NCBI GenBank assembly: GCA_030747125.1
Contig: JASLLI010000002.1
Span: 1-43,577 of the forward strand
Direction: 5' to 3'
DNA: 43,577 nucleotides
DNA from: Fidelibacterota bacterium
Lineage (GTDB): Bacteria > Fidelibacterota > Marinisomatia > SCGC-AAA003-L08 > D37C17
Shown in pieces: positions 41,138-43,577 of the stretch. The notes beneath the pieces were generated by a model, which did not search any database, had not been told where the DNA came from, and saw only the letters and a program-made list of their open reading frames with translations. Both the position numbers and the translations under genes were made by a program. Position 1 is the first letter of the stretch. The number at the start of each line of letters is the position of its first letter.

Positions 41138-43577
41138 TTATTTCATCATCACCATTTTCTTAGTGATGGATACTTCTTCACCCTGCAGAGAGTAGATATA
41201 CATTCCGGAAGAAACGGCATTTCCATTTTCATCCATACCATCCCAAACCAGATTATGATATCCCTGTTCCATAATACCGTCAACCAATGTACGAACCAGG
41301 CGACCTGACATGTCATAAATGTTCAGACTCAGGTTGGCTTCCACAGGCACAGTAAAGGATAGTGTAGTTGAAGGATTAAATGGATTTGGATAAGCATCAC
41401 TGAGATTATACTCTACCGGTGTTGGCAGAGAAACTCGGCTTAGTCCAAATGGTTTGAATCCGTCACCAATAATCATATCCGGAGTGAATTCAATGGTTTC
41501 ATTAAAGGAGGTGATTTCACCAGATTCAGCATTATAGTACTTGAAGTTCAGGTATTCACCTTCTTCAATATCACCATACACCATTGCAATGTAAATTCCT
41601 GATTCTTCATTGTCAAAGGGAAAATCTCTCCATTGAGCCACACCACGGCATTCATCACCATAGAAGATTCCAATATAATCACCCATATAATCTTCCTTGT
41701 TGTCAACACTAAAGGTGATACTACCGTTATACTCATAGGCATGAGGATTCACAGCCCAATGATTGATTACAGTAGGGAGTTCCTCAGCAACTTTTGCTGT
41801 ACGCACCAGATTATCACCAAAGTCAGGATAGATGAGTTCTGCTTCACCATTGGTCTGCAGCATATATCCGTCACCGGGAGCCATATCATTCAAACTACCA
41901 TACCAACCGAAGTCATCATAGTAGTTAGAAGATGCATCCAGGTTTTTAATGAAGATACCACTGCCGTCTATGGTAGCCAATGCAGCATCAATGGATCCTG
42001 CATTTTGCGGTATATAGCCAATCCAGTTCCAGCCATCACCAAGATTGATGGGTGTAGCTGCTGGATCAGCAGGATAACCGGTAAATTCAATGGAATTCTC
42101 AGCCAGCATTTGCAATTTATACATCTGGGTAATGTCCACCAATTCCAATGAACCATACCATCCAAAATCAGAATAATAATTTGAGGATGCATTTAAACTC
42201 TTTATAAAGACACCATCATCACCCAGAGAGGCTAAGACTGCATCGGGAGTCATATCATCATCAGTGGCATTGATTGAGAACCAGTTCCAACCCATGCCCA
42301 GACCGATGGATAAGTCCACAGTGGTGCTTATAGATAGTTCGTATGGATTAATGACATCGCCTATGATGTCATTGATAACAAAGGAATACCCTTCACTGAT
42401 ATCATAGACCATATCTTCAGAGGCATCATAGTATCTGAAGCTAATACCATCGCCATCATCGTTACTGCGAATCTGCATTTCAAATAAAGTTGTGCCTTCG
42501 TTTGGTCCAAATGGTGGATTCAGTTTCACTGCAATTCCACGCACATTTCCGTCACCGTCAAATCCACCCAGCAGGTCACCTGCATCGCCCATTTGCATTT
42601 CATCCATATAAACGATGGAGGTCATAGTTGCCGTATGCTCGTAGGCACCTGGTGTGTCCACCCAATCTGGATAGTTTGGTGGAGTATCCGGGCAATCTTC
42701 TGCAGAACAGGCTGTAGATTCATCCCAACAGTCATAGTCACCACCGTCACCTCCGCATTCGCCGCATTCATCATATACATTGCCGTCACAATCACATTCA
42801 TCATCACCGATTCCGTCACCACCACAAACACCGCATTCATCTAATACATTGCCATCACAGTCACAATCTCCGTCTGGTATGTCAGCACACCCACATTCAA
42901 AAATATCGCCAGGACCACCACAGACACCGCATTCATCTAATACATTGCCGTCGCAGTCACAATCACCGTCTGGCATATCAGCACATCCACAGTCGTATAT
43001 GGCACCAGGTCCGTTACAGACACCACATTCATCTACTTCTGCACCTTCTCCATCATCACAGGAGCAGCCATCACTGGCAAACCAGCAGGTACCATTATCA
43101 ACAGTTGCTTCATCATCAAAGTTACAAGCTGACTCAATGGTACAGCCCGGAATGTCTGTCATTTCATCTGTAGTAGCACAGGCTTCATTGGAATGATGAG
43201 ATTCCATTCCATCCATATTGTTCACATAGGTTACCGTATAGCAATGAGATTCTGCATAGCCTAATCCACCATCAACATATCCGGCATTTTCTAAACTGCT
43301 GGCATGAAGCTGACCATCTCTGTACACATTATAAGTGTATTCAGGATCATCACCGGGGCAGTCAGCAGGATCACATTCATAACTACCGTCCCAGCACATG
43401 GTACCATAGTCACAGTCACCGTCTTCCATGAAGTTACAGGCATCAGGATCTTCACATTGAAGTACGATACCGCCAAAACAGGCGCCGTCACTGAGATCAA
43501 CATCCAGAGCATTTCCGTTTGAATCAGACAGAACTGCATTTTCTATGCATGCTTCTCCTGAAAGATCAGCAAAGGAT
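41138..43577 (-). CDS. Large secreted Cys-rich protein with C-terminal (type IX-like) sorting domain; N-terminus beyond window
   Basis: The frame is open to the window edge, so the N-terminus is missing; ~813 residues are visible. From the N-terminal side: Cys-rich sequence (CEDPDACNF, MCWDGSYECDP); a fibronectin III-like segment (YTYNVYRDGQLHASSLENAG); then 3-4 copies of a Cys/Asp repeat (DGDCDCDGNVLDECGVCGG). Two strand-rich domains follow with duplicated GWNW...SSNYY.DFGWYGSL modules. The C-terminal ~90 residues match the FCB secretion/sorting domain (YNLSDAYPNPFNPSTTLSF, SGRLVRTLVDG, GMYIYSLQ, ending KKMVMMK). It is probably exported by the type IX system and displayed or released; the function is unknown. 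The terminator shared with the ABC operon lies downstream. Confidence 0.85.
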   Translation of the reverse strand, partial: SFADLSGEACIENAVLSDSNGNALDVDLSDGACFGGIVLQCEDPDACNFMEDGDCDYGTMCWDGSYECDPADCPGDDPEYTYNVYRDGQLHASSLENAGYVDGGLGYAESHCYTVTYVNNMDGMESHHSNEACATTDEMTDIPGCTIESACNFDDEATVDNGTCWFASDGCSCDDGEGAEVDECGVCNGPGAIYDCGCADMPDGDCDCDGNVLDECGVCGGPGDIFECGCADIPDGDCDCDGNVLDECGVCGGDGIGDDECDCDGNVYDECGECGGDGGDYDCWDESTACSAEDCPDTPPNYPDWVDTPGAYEHTATMTSIVYMDEMQMGDAGDLLGGFDGDGNVRGIAVKLNPPFGPNEGTTLFEMQIRSNDDGDGISFRYYDASEDMVYDISEGYSFVINDIIGDVINPYELSISTTVDLSIGLGMGWNWFSINATDDDMTPDAVLASLGDDGVFIKSLNASSNYYSDFGWYGSLELVDITQMYKLQMLAENSIEFTGYPADPAATPINLGDGWNWIGYIPQNAGSIDAALATIDGSGIFIKNLDASSNYYDDFGWYGSLNDMAPGDGYMLQTNGEAELIYPDFGDNLVRTAKVAEELPTVINHWAVNPHAYEYNGSITFSVDNKEDYMGDYIGIFYGDECRGVAQWRDFPFDNEESGIYIAMVYGDIEEGEYLNFKYYNAESGEITSFNETIEFTPDMIIGDGFKPFGLSRVSLPTPVEYNLSDAYPNPFNPSTTLSFTVPVEANLSLNIYDMSGRLVRTLVDGIMEQGYHNLVWDGMDENGNAVSSGMYIYSLQGEEVSITKKMVMMK
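42760..43040 (-). repeat. In-gene tandem repeats, 96-base unit, encoding Cys/Asp-rich 'DECGVCGG' modules
   Basis: The word CCGCATTCATCTAATACATT occurs at 42831 and again at 42927, a spacing of 96 bases or 32 residues, within a longer near-identical stretch. Shorter, more divergent units flank it (around 42762 and 43020). Each unit encodes a CDCDGNVxDECGxCGG core with the spacer xxxxCGCADxPDGD. The high DNA identity implies recent duplication, so copy number probably varies between strains. Confidence 0.85.

Noticed and set aside
42780-43040. Regular repeats as a CRISPR array
   Set aside because: The 96-base units are coding, almost fully repeated without unique spacers, and maintain the reading frame.
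42780-43196. A 138-codon + strand frame rich in Pro/Ser/Gln opposite the large secreted-protein gene
   Set aside because: It is the antisense shadow of the Cys/Asp repeats; its repetitiveness mirrors the repeat DNA and it lacks any start context.

Overview
The window looks like a chromosomal segment of an uncultured, AT-leaning Gram-negative bacterium of the FCB (Fibrobacteres-Chlorobi-Bacteroidetes) assemblage, most plausibly Marinimicrobia (SAR406) or a close relative. The lineage is inferred from several signs: PorV/PorQ-type outer-membrane barrels, a C-terminal secretion/sorting domain with the YPNPFNPSTT motif, Cys-rich 'DECGVCGG' repeats, an LpxC-FabZ fusion, a TonB receptor paired with a lipoprotein, and frequent TTG/GTG starts with few clear Shine-Dalgarno sites. 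No rRNA, tRNA, CRISPR array, insertion sequence or prophage gene was recognised.

Layout. (1) Positions 19-6659: four overlapping + strand genes encoding a PorV/PorQ-like barrel, a large surface protein with ComEA-like helix-hairpin-helix motifs, a second barrel, and a secreted protein that joins a degenerate 5'-nucleotidase domain to an intact endonuclease/exonuclease/phosphatase (EEP) domain. A second secreted EEP protein with a lamin-tail and a dockerin-like domain follows (6955-8571). Together they suggest extracellular nucleic-acid or phosphoester use. (2) 9132-13201: an unknown secreted protein, a small barrel, a TPR protein and epoxyqueuosine reductase QueG, separated by repeat-laden spacers and followed by a LON-domain remnant. 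(3) 13614-17551 (- strand): a TonB-dependent receptor and a partner lipoprotein. (4) 17623-19968 (- strand): rng-rplU-rpmA with a strong terminator. (5) 20361-23127: an MFS exporter divergent from a 7Fe-type ferredoxin and an Mrp/ApbC iron-sulfur carrier.

(6) 23399-33197: an envelope-biogenesis operon, uppS-bamA-ompH-lpxD-lpxC/fabZ-lpxA-(barrel-like protein)-dxr-rseP. It combines undecaprenyl phosphate synthesis, outer-membrane protein assembly, lipid A synthesis, isoprenoid precursor synthesis and a site-2 protease. Two members have no ATG/GTG/TTG that would preserve their conserved or expected N-terminus. (7) 33216-34121: a pentapeptide-repeat protein fused to a potassium-channel pore. (8) 34236-41040: a five-gene Yej/Opp-like peptide ABC importer. 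Its first ATPase is unusual: two hydrophobic hairpins are inserted inside the nucleotide-binding domain. (9) 41138 to the window end (- strand): a large secreted Cys-rich protein with a C-terminal sorting domain, truncated at its N-terminus by the window edge.

The observations most worth following up are the membrane-inserted ABC ATPase, the barrel/HhH/nuclease operon with its apparent pseudo-phosphatase domain, and the non-canonical starts in the envelope operon.
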